This document shows positions 45,048 through 57,672 of a stretch of 64,000 nt of DNA, piece by piece. Each line of letters starts with the position of its first letter. Position 1 is the stretch's first letter. The stretch lies in NCBI GenBank assembly GCA_015698045.1, contig BLAL01000172.1, positions 515,001 through 579,000 of the forward strand. Reading direction: 5' to 3'. This DNA comes from Rhizophagus clarus (taxonomy: Eukaryota; Glomeromycota; Glomeromycetes; Glomerales; Glomeraceae). Both the position numbers and the translations under genes were made by a program. The notes under the pieces are model-generated. The model saw only the letters and a list, made by a program, of their open reading frames with translations. It had not been told where the DNA came from and ran no database searches.

Positions 45048-45284
45048 ATTATACGCTTCGTTTTTTTTTATATAAATTTGTATAATTTTTAAAATATACT
45101 AGTATAATAAAACTTGTATTTTATATTAAAATTAATCTAATTAATTTAAAATTATCAATGATTAATTTAAATAGAACGTTCTAAATTGATAAATTAAATT
45201 AAATTTAACATCATAAAAATAAATAAAATGAGTTGGAAAGTTCATCTTACTTTCTTTGCTTTATTTATTTCATCATCATGATGT
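45048..45284. other. Convergent intergenic region
   Basis: Lies between the 3' ends of the F-box gene and the BTB gene. It is AT-rich and presumably holds both polyadenylation regions; no discrete signal was assigned. Confidence 0.3.
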
Positions 45285-46493
45285 TTAAGAATTTACGGTT
45301 GCATCACCTCCAGTACTTTCTCCTGTCGCATTTGCGGTAGATGATGTAGAATTCTCATTTACATTTGCATTTAAATTTTGGCTTGTATTTCCTCCTTTCG
45401 TAACGCTGGAGAGTAAACTATTTCTTAAAATTTGCTGTTTTAAAAATTTATCATTAAAACTCAAATATAAAACAAATCTATTGGGCAAACCGCTGGGCTT
45501 CTCCATAAACCATTTCAATTCTTTAATTTCTTCAATCATCCAAGCTTCAATTTCACTTTCAAAATTCATTAATAAGGTATAACCGACTCCTGCATAAGGT
45601 GTTAAAATGGTTTTCATTTTTTCGTTAAAAGGTGCTAATTCGTTCATAATAATGTTTGGATTTGGTGGTATTAATTTAAATATTGGCGCTCGTCTATCAT
45701 GATAAAATGTGATCATAATTTTTTTTTCAAATAATGATGCTAAAGAATACATTACTTCTTTTAGTGAATATAAAAATCCATTAACATTGTCTACCACCGC
45801 TTTATTTGCAAATGTTAATGATGGTGTAGTAAGATTTAATGATTCTTCACATAATATGGATTCGGTTAATTCTTCTTCTGATTTTGTTGGAATTAAAAAA
45901 AATAATAATTCTTGTTCCAGTTCTGTTCTTGTAAATGGTAATGATACATAATTTCCTCCTCCTAATCCTGTTAAATTATCCACAATTCCTCCTTCTTTAT
46001 TATTTGATATTAATCCCATTATTTCTGCTGAGGCGGGTTGTTTTAATCCTTTATCCACGAATAAATTATTTTCTATTTGATTTGATGATAGAAATTCTGA
46101 CCAATGAACTTTTCCTGTTCGATAATATTGAAGAACATATCGAAATAAATAACCATCTCGATCAAAAAAATATTCATTTCCATTCGTTGGATGCATCATT
46201 TCTTTATTTCGTTCCGAAAACATCGTTCCAAGTAATGTATCGGGATATGCTGTTAATGTCGATCTAAATGTCTCATACTTTTATTTTTAAAAATTGAATT
46301 AAAAAAGTGAACTTTTTAAAACTTTTAGCTGAAAAAGGGGATTATTGTTTACCTTGATGCCACCAACGTTAAGAATGATTCGATCTTCGATTAAGTTTTT
46401 TTTATCTTCAGTACTACAACCATCATTACTTTTTGTTATAATTTCTTCATTGACAGACATTTTATTCATACGTTCATTTAATTCATTATACAT
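45285..46493 (-). CDS. BTB/POZ protein of the T1 (KCTD-like) type
   Basis: Two exons, 46493-46353 and 46277-45285, separated by a 75-nt intron, join in phase to 377 residues. A short hydrophilic N-terminus precedes the T1-type BTB domain: RIILNVGGIKYETFRSTL, YPDTLLGTMF and FFDRDGYLFRYVLQYYRTGK, at about residues 38-115. This fold mediates oligomerisation and, in KCTD proteins, can bind cullin-3. About 220 residues follow with no domain I recognise, and the C-terminus is Asn/Ser/Thr-rich. It lacks potassium channel helices, so it is not a channel. It faces away from the F-box gene at 47057, with about 560 bases between the starts. Confidence 0.85.
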
Positions 46494-46857
46494 TTTTTTT
46501 TTTTTTTCTTCCTCGAAAATACAAAAATCGGTGACTGAATGAAAGGAAATGAGCTGATTGTTATTTAATTATTATTGTTGTGTAACCATAGTGCATGTTA
46601 TTAAAATCGCATGACAACCCCTGGATTAATAATCCGTATGGAAAAACTATCATCCAATCGTCATGTGAATGAGAACAAACTTTTATGTAACTCGAAAAAA
46701 GTTATATAAATTTATCGGCATATGACGCTAAGATGATCTCCAATATTTACCGCAGCGATTGAAAATCATTAAATGTCGAAACTAGCTAGCAAATTTGCTA
46801 TTATAGCAATTAGCAATGAATACATCACAGATCAGATGAACAAACATTTATTTCGTA

Positions 46858-46925
46858 TTATTATACATATATATATATACTGTACATATATATATACATA
46901 TTACGGAAAAAAAGGATAATTTGAT

Positions 46926-46962
<37 letters not shown>
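46858..46962. repeat. TA-rich tract and ~33-base T run
   Basis: An alternating TA stretch at 46862-46900 is followed by a T homopolymer of about 33 bases at 46928-46962, upstream of the F-box gene start. Such dA:dT tracts often keep promoters free of nucleosomes. Confidence 0.5.
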
Positions 46963-46966
<4 letters not shown>

Positions 46967-47056
46967 TTGTTCGTCGTTTGTTTAACCTTTCCTCCCTTTT
47001 CTTTGCTTCTTTACTATTTAGGAAGAAAAAATATATATATAAAATAAAATAAAAAA

Positions 47057-48658
47057 ATGCCTTTATCAAAACCAAAACTATCTAAAGATTGTCTTTGGCA
47101 AACATTTGAAATAATTACAAATACATATAAAAGTAAAGAAATTCAGTCAACATTATTTTCATGTTTATTAGTAAATCGACAATGGTGTGAACTTTCCGCA
47201 CCATTTTTATGGAAAAATCCATTCATTAACCCAAATTTACATAATAAAAATAAAAAATTACTTTGTAAAATAATTCTTTCCTGTTCTTTATTAAAAGATA
47301 CTACTGTAATTAAAAAACATATTAAAAAAATTTTAGTTAATTCATTACCAAAATTAAAAATTCCTTTATTCGATTATGTTAGTTATATACGTTGTTTTAA
47401 TAGTACAGAAATTGAAATGATGGCACATTTATTATTTACAAGTGAAGAATGGATCCATCATAAGGATGATTATTATGATGTACATTCTTTGATTAACGAT
47501 CTTTGGAAATTGTTTATATTTCATTGTTCTTCCCCTATATCATTCAAAAATGTTCCATTCAAATTGGATACTAATTTATTTGTTATAGGAAAAACGTTTT
47601 TCTCAAGACTTATTGAATTGGATTGTGATAATTCAGAAAAATATGATCAAGAATTGGTTACGGCAGCTTACAAAAATATTTCAAAAATTTGTAGGAATAT
47701 TCAAAAAATCAATGTGGATAGATTTGATAAAGATAATGAAGGATTGGCTTATCTTATCAGTAGTCAAAAGAATCTAAAAGAATTTAATATGGTGATGAAT
47801 GAGAGAGTTATTTATACCAATATTGTAAAGGAAATAAGATCACAGTCAAATTCTTTGACTCATTTATCTTTTAAAGGAGAAGTGAAATTACCAAAAGAGA
47901 CATTTGATTCTTTGATTCATTTAAAGTCACTTAGTTTGAAATTAAATCATGAATGCGGAATAAGGCATCACAAGGAAGAAAATGAAGTTTTATCTTCAAC
48001 AAGTATTTTACGTGCTTTGAGTGATTCTTCTCTACCAAATCTAGAAAATTTTTATGTCAAATATAATAATGATATTTCGGTTCCTTGGCTTCAACCTTTA
48101 CATATTTTTCAAAAATTAATTTCAACTACAAGAAATAATTCCTTGAGAAAAATTGATATTGATTCGAAATTCTCAATTTATCCTAATTCTCATATTCATT
48201 CTTATATTCAAACTATCACAACATTTTGTCCTTTAATAGAATTTCTTGGAATTTGTTATAAGGATACTATTTACGAAGATTTTGAACAATTATTACTGCA
48301 TTGTGATAGATTAAAAATACTAAAATTGGAATTTATTAAAGAACCTTTAATTCAAATTGAATATGACGATGGTGAAGGGAACAGAAGAAAATATACTAAA
48401 ATAATGGAATTATTGGCCGATCAATCTCCTGATTCTCTTTTTAAATTATATTTAAAGAATCCTTTATTTATCACTAAATATAATCTTTGGGATTTCCTAG
48501 ATATGTGGAAGAATAATGAAAGGATTCCTTTACATTTGGAATTAATTGGTATGATTGAAGTAAAGGAAGATTATGATGAAGTTTTTGAAAATTTTGTCAG
48601 AAAGAACATTTTATCAAAGAATTCGGCTATTAAAGGAAAAACTTTTAACAATATTTGA
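47057..48658 (+). CDS. F-box/LRR-like protein, intact
   Basis: A single exon of 533 residues. The F-box-like domain covers about residues 8-55 (LSKDCLWQTFEIITNT, then LFSCLLVNRQWCELSAPFLW). The family motif LFDYVSYIRCF follows. Leucine-rich blocks, for example LTHLSFKGEV and LIHLKSLSLKL, occupy the remainder without a regular LRR consensus. Such proteins usually bring substrates to SCF ubiquitin ligases through Skp1; the substrate here is unknown. TATATATATAAAA lies at about 47031-47043, unusually close to the ATG, and may instead be leader sequence. It is a paralogue of 43495-45047. F-box genes of this kind are very numerous in Rhizophagus. Confidence 0.85.
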   Translation: MPLSKPKLSKDCLWQTFEIITNTYKSKEIQSTLFSCLLVNRQWCELSAPFLWKNPFINPNLHNKNKKLLCKIILSCSLLKDTTVIKKHIKKILVNSLPKLKIPLFDYVSYIRCFNSTEIEMMAHLLFTSEEWIHHKDDYYDVHSLINDLWKLFIFHCSSPISFKNVPFKLDTNLFVIGKTFFSRLIELDCDNSEKYDQELVTAAYKNISKICRNIQKINVDRFDKDNEGLAYLISSQKNLKEFNMVMNERVIYTNIVKEIRSQSNSLTHLSFKGEVKLPKETFDSLIHLKSLSLKLNHECGIRHHKEENEVLSSTSILRALSDSSLPNLENFYVKYNNDISVPWLQPLHIFQKLISTTRNNSLRKIDIDSKFSIYPNSHIHSYIQTITTFCPLIEFLGICYKDTIYEDFEQLLLHCDRLKILKLEFIKEPLIQIEYDDGEGNRRKYTKIMELLADQSPDSLFKLYLKNPLFITKYNLWDFLDMWKNNERIPLHLELIGMIEVKEDYDEVFENFVRKNILSKNSAIKGKTFNNI

Positions 48659-50756
48659 AATATTTATAATATAATGAAAAAAAAAGAAATTTGAATGATT
48701 TATTGTATATGAATATAGGATTTTGTAAGTTGTGACTATATTATATGAAATAAATATGTTGAAATTTTGTGAGAATATATTATAAAATAAAATATTTTGT
48801 AATTTTTGAGTTTTTTTTTTTTGAGTAAATTTTAATATTTTATTTGAATCAAATAAAATTAAATCAACCAATTTATTTATACACGTTTTTATTTTATTAA
48901 ATCTAATATATTATGTTTTGACTAACAGGTTACATTGACATTATTATAATATATAATATATAATGATTTGCTTGTTTATTAAATTGTTAAAATATTAATC
49001 TTAATCAGTTTTGCAAACTAATATACAAATAATTTTTTTTAAATTATTTTAAAATATATCTTTTTTGTCTAAATTATATAATTTATAAATATTATAATTT
49101 AGTTGATTATTAAATTTAAAAAAATAGTTTATAATAAAATAAATATTATATAATATATATGTAATTCTCTTTAATACAAGTATAATTAGTCTTTTATACA
49201 ATAATCATACCTATATAATTACATTTTTATAAAAGAAACCAATTTTAAAAAGCTAACTTTTACTTAGTTAATTTGTCTTTTTTTAATTACAATTCAATTA
49301 TAAGTATTATTACTATATGATTCATAATATACAGTAATTAATAAACTTTTTTATAATTATTATAATTTAGTTAAAATCAAATTTTAACTGGAATTATAAA
49401 TAAATTTTCTTTTTTATAATATAAATTATAAGAAAATTTTTTAAATGTTAAAACAGTTTTGATATATTGAAACTATTTTAGCACTTTGACAAATCAGAAG
49501 ACAGTTATTAAAACATCAAAATAATTTTAATAATTTTGATATATTAATATTCCTTAATTTTGGCAGGTAACTTTACTTACAGCTTATCATTCAAGAATTA
49601 AAAACCAAAACCTACAAAAAAAAAAAGATGAAAATGTTAATAAAATATTTTCTAAAAAAAAAAGAAAAATTTTAAAATTTTGAATTACGTTTATCATTCA
49701 CCAAAATCTAAAAAAAAAAGATGAAAATATTAGTAAAATATTTCCTAAAAAAAAAATAGAAAAAAAGTTTCCAAAATTTTAAAACTTATATTAATTATAC
49801 CTATTATCTACCAAAACTTATAAAAAAAAAGATGAAAATAAAATATTAGTAAAATATTTCTTAAAAAAAGAAAAAAAGTTTTTAAAAATTTAAAATTTAT
49901 CTAAGCGATTAATAAAGATCAAAAAGAATTATCTATTTATTATAACATTTTAGAAAGTAAATTATTTTAGAAATATCTAATATTTTTGCAGTATTTCAGT
50001 ATATAAAATAATTTATTTCTTTATTTTTTTAAAGAAATATTTATTGATGTTTATATATATTCTATATTTGTAAGTTTTACTTAACAACTTCTTTATATAA
50101 TGGCTTTTTGATAATACAGTATATGCTAATTTTTTTTATTTGTTTATTTTTAGTTTATTTTAATTATTATTTATAAATGAAGCAGAAAAAGAAAAAATAA
50201 ATATAATAAAAAAAAATTAATTAATAAATAAACAAATGATATAATCATATAATTAGCCAATTAAAAGTAATTAATAATCCAATATAAATTAGCAGGATTA
50301 TATAAAAATTGATAGAATTATATAAAAATTAGCAAAATTATATAAAAATTAGTAGAATTATATAAATATAAGTAGAATTATATAAATATTGGCAAGACTA
50401 TATAAATATTGATAGAATTATATAAATATTGATAAGAAAATATTAAAATAAAGCAAAATCTAATTTTTTTTATTTAATAATTTATATTATTTATTTTTGA
50501 AAATTTCTTAATTTACACTAGTATATGAAACATAGGTCATATGATTATTATTTATCATCCTATATCATATCTTTTCTTTTTCATTTTTTTATAAGTATTC
50601 TAAAGACTTAGAATTTTTTTTATATTAAAAATCCTATTTGTCATATATTATATGTTATACTCATAATTTTTTATAATTCTGGTTAGAATTTTAAAAATTA
50701 TCATATTAGGTTATTATATGATATAGACCTTTCTTTTTAGATGATACCTATTTCAT
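48659..50756. other. AT-rich spacer with two tandem repeat blocks
   Basis: No gene seen. Three ~110-bp units built around AAAAAAAGATGAAAATATTA and TTAAAATTT lie at about 49606-49900. About seven ~20-bp units, ATTATATAAAAATTAGTAGA, lie at 50285-50435. Confidence 0.5.
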
Positions 50757-51011
50757 AAATTTTTTTTTTCTTTTTTTTTTTTTTTATAGTTAAAGGCTAT
50801 GCTTGGCTGTTTTATAAAAAAGGCAAAAATCAATACAAAAAATATAACTAAGTAACAGATAAGACAAAGCCATCTAATATACTACTACAACATACTCCAT
50901 CCTATGTAGACCTATTACACAAGTCCACCTAACCAAGTCCACCAAAGTTAAATGTGGCCCATAACTTTCTCCAAATGGCCAGTATTATCATATACTAATG
51001 TAAGAGCAAGT
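50757..51011 (-). mobile_element. Possible LINE 3' end with poly(A), cut by E copy B
   Basis: On the minus strand, less AT-rich sequence leads into TTATAAAACAGCCAAGCATA, GCCTTTAACT and then an A run of about 30 bases (50787-50757). That is what a retrotransposon 3' end looks like. The sequence right of E copy B (54732 to about 55000) could be the other side of the same insertion; no protein motif was recognised there. Confidence 0.35.
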
Positions 51012-53155
51012 CATCAGGAAATTTTATAGTGCAAAAAGTTGCGCAAGATTACGCATCGTAATATTTCATAAGTTTCCAGACCTGCCGCAAGTTTGCGGAA
51101 GAGTAATATTTCGTAACTTTTTAAAATATTTCGAAATATTATGATATGCAAAGTTTCGTAATTTTACGGTTCGTAATATTCCGTAATTTTACGCATTCGC
51201 AATATTTCGTAATTTTACATAATATTTCATAAGTTTTCAGATCCGCTGCAAGTTTGCGTAAGCGTAATATTTTGTAACTTTTTAAAATATTTTGAAATAT
51301 TACGATATGAAAAGTTTCATAATTTTACAGTTCGTAATATTGTGTAATTTTATTGTGTAATATTTCGCAACTTTTTAAAATATTTTGATGATTCGTAATT
51401 TTACATAAATATTTTGTAATGTTTCAAAATTCATTTTTGTACTATAAGTTTATATAATGTATATTTTATTAGATATAATATGAATTAAATTATAAAAAAT
51501 TACAAGTATTTATTACTATATACAGAATATATAAAAGTAAAAAAAGAAAGAGTAACGATACAATTAGATGTAAAAAGAAGAGAAACAGCTATAGTAACGT
51601 TGGTATTAGATATAAAGATAAAAGAAATATTGCTAGTATTGTTAGTGTTGTTAATATTAGAGTAAAAAGAGTTAAAGAAACAGTAGAAACATGGATATTA
51701 TCGTTAGTATTAAAGTACAAGTAAAAGAAAAAAAGAAAACGTAGATAGTATTGTTAGTATTACGATATAAAGTAACAATTAGGGTAAAAAACGCGTTAGT
51801 ATTAAAACAATTAGTATTAATAAACAAATATTTCTATACCTGCAAAGAATAAACTAAAAATAAAAGAAAGAGGAAAAATAAACATGTTGTTGGTATTAAG
51901 TAAAAGGAGTAAAAAAAACATAATTAGTATTGTTAGTATCGTTAGTATTGAAATAAAAGTAAAAAGGAATAAAGGAAATATGGATATTATTGTTAGTATT
52001 ACGACACAAAGTAACAGAGGTAAAAAGAAAATGAAAATAATTAGTATTAATAAACAAATATTTCTATACCTGCAAAGAATAAACTAAAAATAAAAGAAAG
52101 TGAAGACAAAATAAAAAATAAACATGTTGTTAGTATTAAGTAAAAGGAGTAAAAAAAACATAATTAGTATTGTTAGTATCGATCGTTAGTATTAAAGTAC
52201 AAGTAAAAAGAAATAAAAGAAACATGTATATTATTGTCAGTATTACGATACAAAGTAAAAAAGAAGTAAAAAATAATGAAATAATTATTATTAATAAACA
52301 AATATTTCTATACCTGCAAAGCAATAAATTATGAAATATATGTAAATATTCTGTATATAATTAAAAAATATTGAACAAAAGGATAAAGAAATAATAAAAA
52401 AAAAAGAAAAATATTGAACAAAAAAATAAAGAAATAAAGAGACAAAAAATAAATAGGACAAAAAATGCGTGCAGATTAAATCACATGTAAGGATCAGCCT
52501 AATTTTGATTGGCCAGAAAATACGATACTGTATGCACAATCATATCATGCAGATTTATTTATTTAATTATCAACAACGTGGGCGTGACATAAATAAATCG
52601 TGACTGAAACTTGTGTTCAATTTGTGTTCAATTTGTGTTGATAATTCTGGTAAAAAATTATTAATTTTGGCCAAATTTCGTTAAATTTGTTAAATTTGTG
52701 TTGAATTTGTGTTGAATTTGTGTTGCGTAATTTTTATTTATCACAAGGGGATGATATTTAGTAATTGCATGTACGATGTACAAGATTTTTTTTTATGATT
52801 TTTTTAAGAAATGTACGCAAAATATTTAATCAGAATATAATTATTTTTAATTAAATTGATTAAAAAAAATTAATTTTTTTAAGAAATGTATGCGAAATAT
52901 TTAAAATTCAATAGAATGTGCTAATAATAAATTGTTTTATTTTTAAATATGATATATTGATATTTATATTTAAAACAATTAAATATGTACATGATTTAAT
53001 TAATATGTTTAATGATGAAAAGTGTAATAAATTAAATTTTAATTGAAACGAGAAATAAAATCAAACCAAAGAGGTATTGTTCAAATTTTATTTAAAGTGA
53101 CATTTTACGACTTTTTTTCCAAAATCAAATTATAAAAATCAAATCTAAACTAATA

Positions 53156-53648
53156 ATGCCTCGCCACACACGTTCACGTCGTTCCCACTATAATGTCCAT
53201 TGGAACTGGGCTATGATGGACGAACTTATTGACATACGCTGAGACAAAAACTGCGTCTACCACAATATTAATGGTAGAAGCCGCTATGATTTTTGGGACT
53301 CTGTTGCCAATAGGTTCATATGACTAATATCTATAATTTCTTTAAGAAAAAATTTAAATTCAAATTAACCAATCCATTTAATTGAATCAGAATAAATAGA
53401 ATATTTTGAACGAGGGTTTCTGGGCAACAGTGCAGCCAAAAGTGGAGGAACCTCGTCAGAGATTACCATGTAAGTAAATAAATAAAATTACATTCATATA
53501 AATTAAATGTATTTATCGAATATTCAAACTGATTTTGATATTTAGAACTATGTTCTTTATCGTAATGGTAACCCTGGGCGGCGGCTGTGGACGCGTACTG
53601 GCCAAAGATATTATCGCGAATTTAGAACGAGATTTTGGGAGAGGCTAG
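53156..53648 (+). pseudogene. Myb/SANT-like DNA-binding protein of the E element
   Basis: Exon 1 from ATG 53156 encodes a short Arg/His-rich start and W-N-W-A-M-M-D-E-L-I-D-I-R, then after TGA (53240) NGRSRYDFWDSVANRF. Exon 2 (about 53390-53469) gives TRVSGQQCSQKWRNLVRDYH. Exon 3 (53546-53648) gives NYVLYRNGNPGRR and YYREFRTRFWERL. The spaced Trp residues and the Q-C-x-x-K-W-x-N-L block are typical of Myb/SANT-like (MADF-type) domains found in transposon proteins and regulators. Stops at 53240 and 53407 sit where CGA fits. Copy A shares the first stop but not the second. It probably once bound the element's own ends. Confidence 0.6.
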
Positions 53649-54169
53649 GTAATTATACTATAATAAAATTTATAATTAATATTTACGTTCATGTTTTAAA
53701 TTTGATAAATTTGATCAATTTTAGTCACGCGTGATGATCGTAGAAGAAGGAGAAACTTACCTACGTATCGTAGAAGATAATTATTTTTATTTTTTTATTT
53801 ATTAAGTGAGTAGCTAGGCCTAGTCCGTACCAAATATCGGCTGGAGACTCACGTTTTTTTTGGGCTGTGACTAATACTGACATCTACGCTGTACAGTCTA
53901 GGTACTATTTTATAAAATAGTAGTGAACAAGTATCAAATGTGTATTTTTTTATTAAGTTATAATAAAAATTAGAATTTACTTTAATTTTAACATAAAAAT
54001 TGTAAATGATAAAAAATTCGTAAATAAAAATAAATTTGTTTTCCCAAACTTAAAAAAAAGGTGTTTATATAAAAAAAGGTGTTTATATTATTTTTGATTA
54101 TTCAATAGTATCACATGCCCCTTGTATATGTTCTACTGCATACGCAGCTTTAACGATCGAATAGTAATA

Positions 54170-54560
54170 TTAAATTTTTGAAATATTTTAACCGTAATAT
54201 TACGCAGGTTTACAGTCTCGTAAATTTTTGAAATATTTTAACCGTAATATTACGTAGGTTTACAATCTTGTAAATTTTCGAAATATTTTAACCGTAATAT
54301 TACGCAGGTTTACAATCTCGTAAATTTTTGAAATATTTTAATTGTAATATTACGCAGGTTTACAGTCTCATAAATTTTCAAAATATTTCAACTGTAATAT
54401 TACGCAGGTTTACAGTTTCGTAAATTTGCAGAATATTTTGACCATAATATTACGCAGGTTTACAGTTTCGTAAATTTTCGAAATATTTCAACTGTAATAT
54501 TACGCAGGTTTACAGTCTCGTAAATTTTTGAAATATTTTAACCGTAATATTGCGTAAATC
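54170..54560. repeat. Right subterminal 50-bp array of E copy B
   Basis: The landmark AAATATTTTA recurs at 54181, 54231 and 54281, and onward. About eight units, slightly more than in copy A. Confidence 0.75.
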
Positions 54561-54731
54561 TTACGATATTGAAAACTTGCATAATATTTTGACCGTAATA
54601 TCACATAAATCTTATGAAATTGTAAACTTATGTAATATTTCGAAATTTTTCGAAATATTATGCCATAAACTTTCGTAAACTTACAAAATCGTAAACTTAT
54701 GCAATTTTTCGCCCTATAAAATTTCCTGATG

Positions 54732-55450
54732 AATACACATACAGGAAATCCCACTCTTCCCTATGATCCCCACAAGGTATAATATTAAGCAATCACCATC
54801 CCTACCTGAGTGACGTGTAGGCACAATGCTGAGACTGAATCCAGAAGGAGCTAAAATTAACTAGTATTCAACCTTTAACTAGCGCAAATATACCAAGAGT
54901 AAAATTAAAAGTAATTAATATCATACCTTTCACGTGACTTTGACCAGCCCAACTAGGAATCAACATATACTGTATTAGCAAAATTTAAAACAAATCATCC
55001 AACCACATTCTCCTCTCTTATTTGGATCAACAAACAAAACTCTAAAAAAGAAAGTTACATCAAATCATCAAAATATTGATCAATATTCCAATACTCCTAG
55101 TCCTTCTAAAACTTAAACAAAAAAAGAGACTAAAGGCTAAAATATTGACAAGTAAAAAATAAAAACTAAAAGAAAATCATTAATACTTCCAGAAACCCAA
55201 AAAAAAAACTGGAGAAAGAGATAAAGCATCATAGCCACCACTTCTACATCTCTTTAAATGATCTCTAAGTAAGAAAAAGCAAGCGTCACTCCTGACCATA
55301 AACAAAAACTTCAACTAACAATTTTGTTTTATTTATCTCAACACTTTTAAAACAAATAGTATTAACAAAAAACCCTTCTTCTAGGGTATTTAAGACCAGA
55401 AAATCCAAATGCTAACCTTACAAAAATCTTCAGAAATACAAAGGAACTAG
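54732..55450. other. Unassigned sequence right of E copy B
   Basis: Less AT-rich (many CCA/TCC words on the plus strand) and possibly transposon-derived on the minus strand. No motif is recognised. Confidence 0.3.
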
Positions 55451-55763
55451 GAGTTTACAGTTATAAATATAGATGCCACCCAAATTATTTTAAGTAAATT
55501 CCAAATTAATTTGTATATTTTGACAGTCATAATTCTCAAATCCCAAATGTGCAAATTGCAAAAATAAATATAAATGCCATCCAAATCCAAAATAATTTGG
55601 AATTATGGCAGCCCAAATGTACAAATCCAAATTAGTTTACAAATTATATATATAAATTTTGCAATTTGTACATTTGGGATTTGGGAATTATGACTATCAA
55701 AATATACAAATTAATTTGGGATTTACTTAAAATAATTTGGGTGGCATCTATAGTCATAAACTA
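55451..55763. mobile_element. Foldback element with ~100-bp arms
   Basis: The left arm (ATAGATGCCACCCAAATTAT at 55469, AATTAATTTGTATATTTTGA, CAAATCCCAAATGT) pairs with the right arm (to GGTGGCATCTAT at 55751) with very few mismatches over about 100 bases. The core repeats part of the arm in degenerate form (ATGCCATCCAAAT, GGCAGCCCAAATGT). There is no coding capacity. A transcript would form a long hairpin. Confidence 0.75.
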
Positions 55764-55880
55764 TTCCCTTGGTGAAGTTTATACCAAGCCAGTAGTTCTG
55801 CCAAAACTTGGTATTTTTGAATCAGATAAGTTTTAAAAGACGTGGCTAAATACCATAAAAAAGAAAATGTTACTTGTAAA

Positions 55881-55951
55881 GAGCTCAAGAAACCAAAAGT
55901 CTAAGCTTTTCTTTAGCGACCTTCTGTTGAAAAAATGACCAAGTGATCTGC
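55881..55951. repeat. Left member of an 8-kb-spaced inverted repeat
   Basis: GAGCTC...AAGTGATCTGC here is the inverted counterpart of 63931-64000 (GCAGATCACTTGG...GGGCTC), with about four in five bases alike. The match may extend beyond the window on the right. Confidence 0.6.
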
Positions 55952-56089
55952 ATGTAATCGATCCTTTTCTTTTTCTTATTTTTCAAAATAACTATAATTG
56001 AAATTTTATGTAACAATATTTTCATAAAAGGAAATTTTATACTAATCACATAACCTGTATACAAATATACTAATGTATAAATAGAAATA

Positions 56090-56365
56090 GTCTTATTTTT
56101 TTATTTTTTAGTTTTTTAAATTAATTTTTATTTATTTTTTTATTTTTCAATTTTTTAAACTAATTTTTATTTATTTTTTTATTTTTAGTTATTTTAAATT
56201 GATTTTATTTATTTTTTTATTTTTCAATTTTTTAAACTGATTTTTATTTATTTTTTTATTTTTCAATTTTTTAAACTGATTTTTATTTTTTTTTTTTTAT
56301 TTTTTATTTTTTTAAACTGATTTTTATTTATTTTTTTATTTTTCAGTTTTTAAACTGATTTTTTT
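56090..56365. repeat. T-rich ~45-bp tandem repeat
   Basis: About six units of TTTATTTTTCAATTTTTTAA, ACTGATTTTTATTTATTTTT. Extremely T-rich on the plus strand. Confidence 0.75.
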
Positions 56366-57672
56366 TTATAAATATTAAATTAATTATTAATTTAATAATT
56401 TAAATTTTTTCTAAAGTATTTTATTTAATACAAAAATAAAATATTTTACAACTATAATTTTTTGATCAATATAAATTTTAAAATATTAAATTATATTAAT
56501 TAAATAATATTTTTATCATTTCTTTTCTTTTATAAGGTTATTAAACTCTTAAAATTAAACAAGTTGAAATTTAATACTAATAAAGTAAAAATAAGAATTT
56601 ATTTTTTTATTTAATTTAATAAACATTTTAATATTTTTTTTTTTATTATTATAAAAATACTAGTTTCTTAAAATTAGATAAACTGGATTCTATATTAATA
56701 AGATAAAAAAAAGGTTTTTTAATTTATTTATTTAAAAAATATTTTTAATATAATATTTTATTTTATATAGTTTTAAAGTTTTATAAAATTAGCTTTTTTT
56801 AATAAAAGCAAAAAATAAATTAGTAAATTAAATATTTTTTATTTAATATTATAATATTATAATTATCCAATTAATATTTTAAAAAAATAAATAATATAAG
56901 ATACCTATATTATTAATATTAATTCCTTTATTTTTTTTAATAAAAGCTTTTTGAAATACTTTAAAATAATTAAAATTCTTTTTTGTTTTATTTATAAAAC
57001 CAATAAAAATTTTTTAAAAAATTTTTTACAATAAATAAATATTATGAAAATAAATAAAAAACAATTTTTAAAATTTATAAGAATATAAATTACTTCTTCT
57101 AACCATTTTTTAAAAAAAGATAATATAGTTATAGAAAAGTTTTTTCAGCTAGTTTTATTAAAAAATTAAAAGAAAAAACTTAAATAATAAATAATATTTT
57201 CTGGAATTTTCAGTTTGAAATTTTATTATTGTCAATAATAGAGAAAAATTTTTAAGATATAACAATTATAAATACATAAAAATAAGGCAAATATTTAATC
57301 AAAATTTTTGGTCTTATAGCTGACTTAATAAGATACAAACCTCTTTTATAATAGACTAACATTCTAAATATATTGATATCTTTGATAATATATTCAAATC
57401 TAAAAGTTTTTATAATTTAAACTTACAATTTAAATAAAGTATACTATTATATCAAGTTTAATTTTAACAAAAAGTAAGCAAAATAATTAATGATAAAATA
57501 TTATGTAAAAGTCAGAAATAGATAATAAGTTGTTATTTAGATTGTAGAAAAATCTTTGTCATCTTATAAAGTTATAATAGTTATTTTTAAACCTTTGTTA
57601 AAAAAGTGAAAAGTAACTTACTTTGGAATTTTTTTTTAATTAATTTATGAGTTTGAACTTGTTTTAATATTT
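56366..57672. other. Very AT-rich spacer
   Basis: No gene or ordered repeat is seen. Confidence 0.5.

Larger units (their letters stand above)
51012..54731. mobile_element. E element, copy B (3.72 kb, without nested insertions)
   Basis: Ends CATCAGGAAATTTTATAG (51012) and CTATAAAATTTCCTGATG (54731) are exact inverted repeats. It matches copy A from end to end but has only one AGAATTTAAATTCAA-equivalent site and a single TAG at the CACTA site. Contents from left: subterminal repeats, ~235-bp repeats (51740-52330), a (TTTGTGTTGAA)n-like stretch (52610-52725), Myb/SANT-like exons, and a 50-bp array (54170-54560). No 4-bp duplication is evident here: flanks are AAGT and AATA. No transposase gene is present. 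Confidence 0.8.

Noticed and set aside
46848-47075. 75-codon minus-strand frame with a Lys run
   Set aside because: It is the T homopolymer read backwards.
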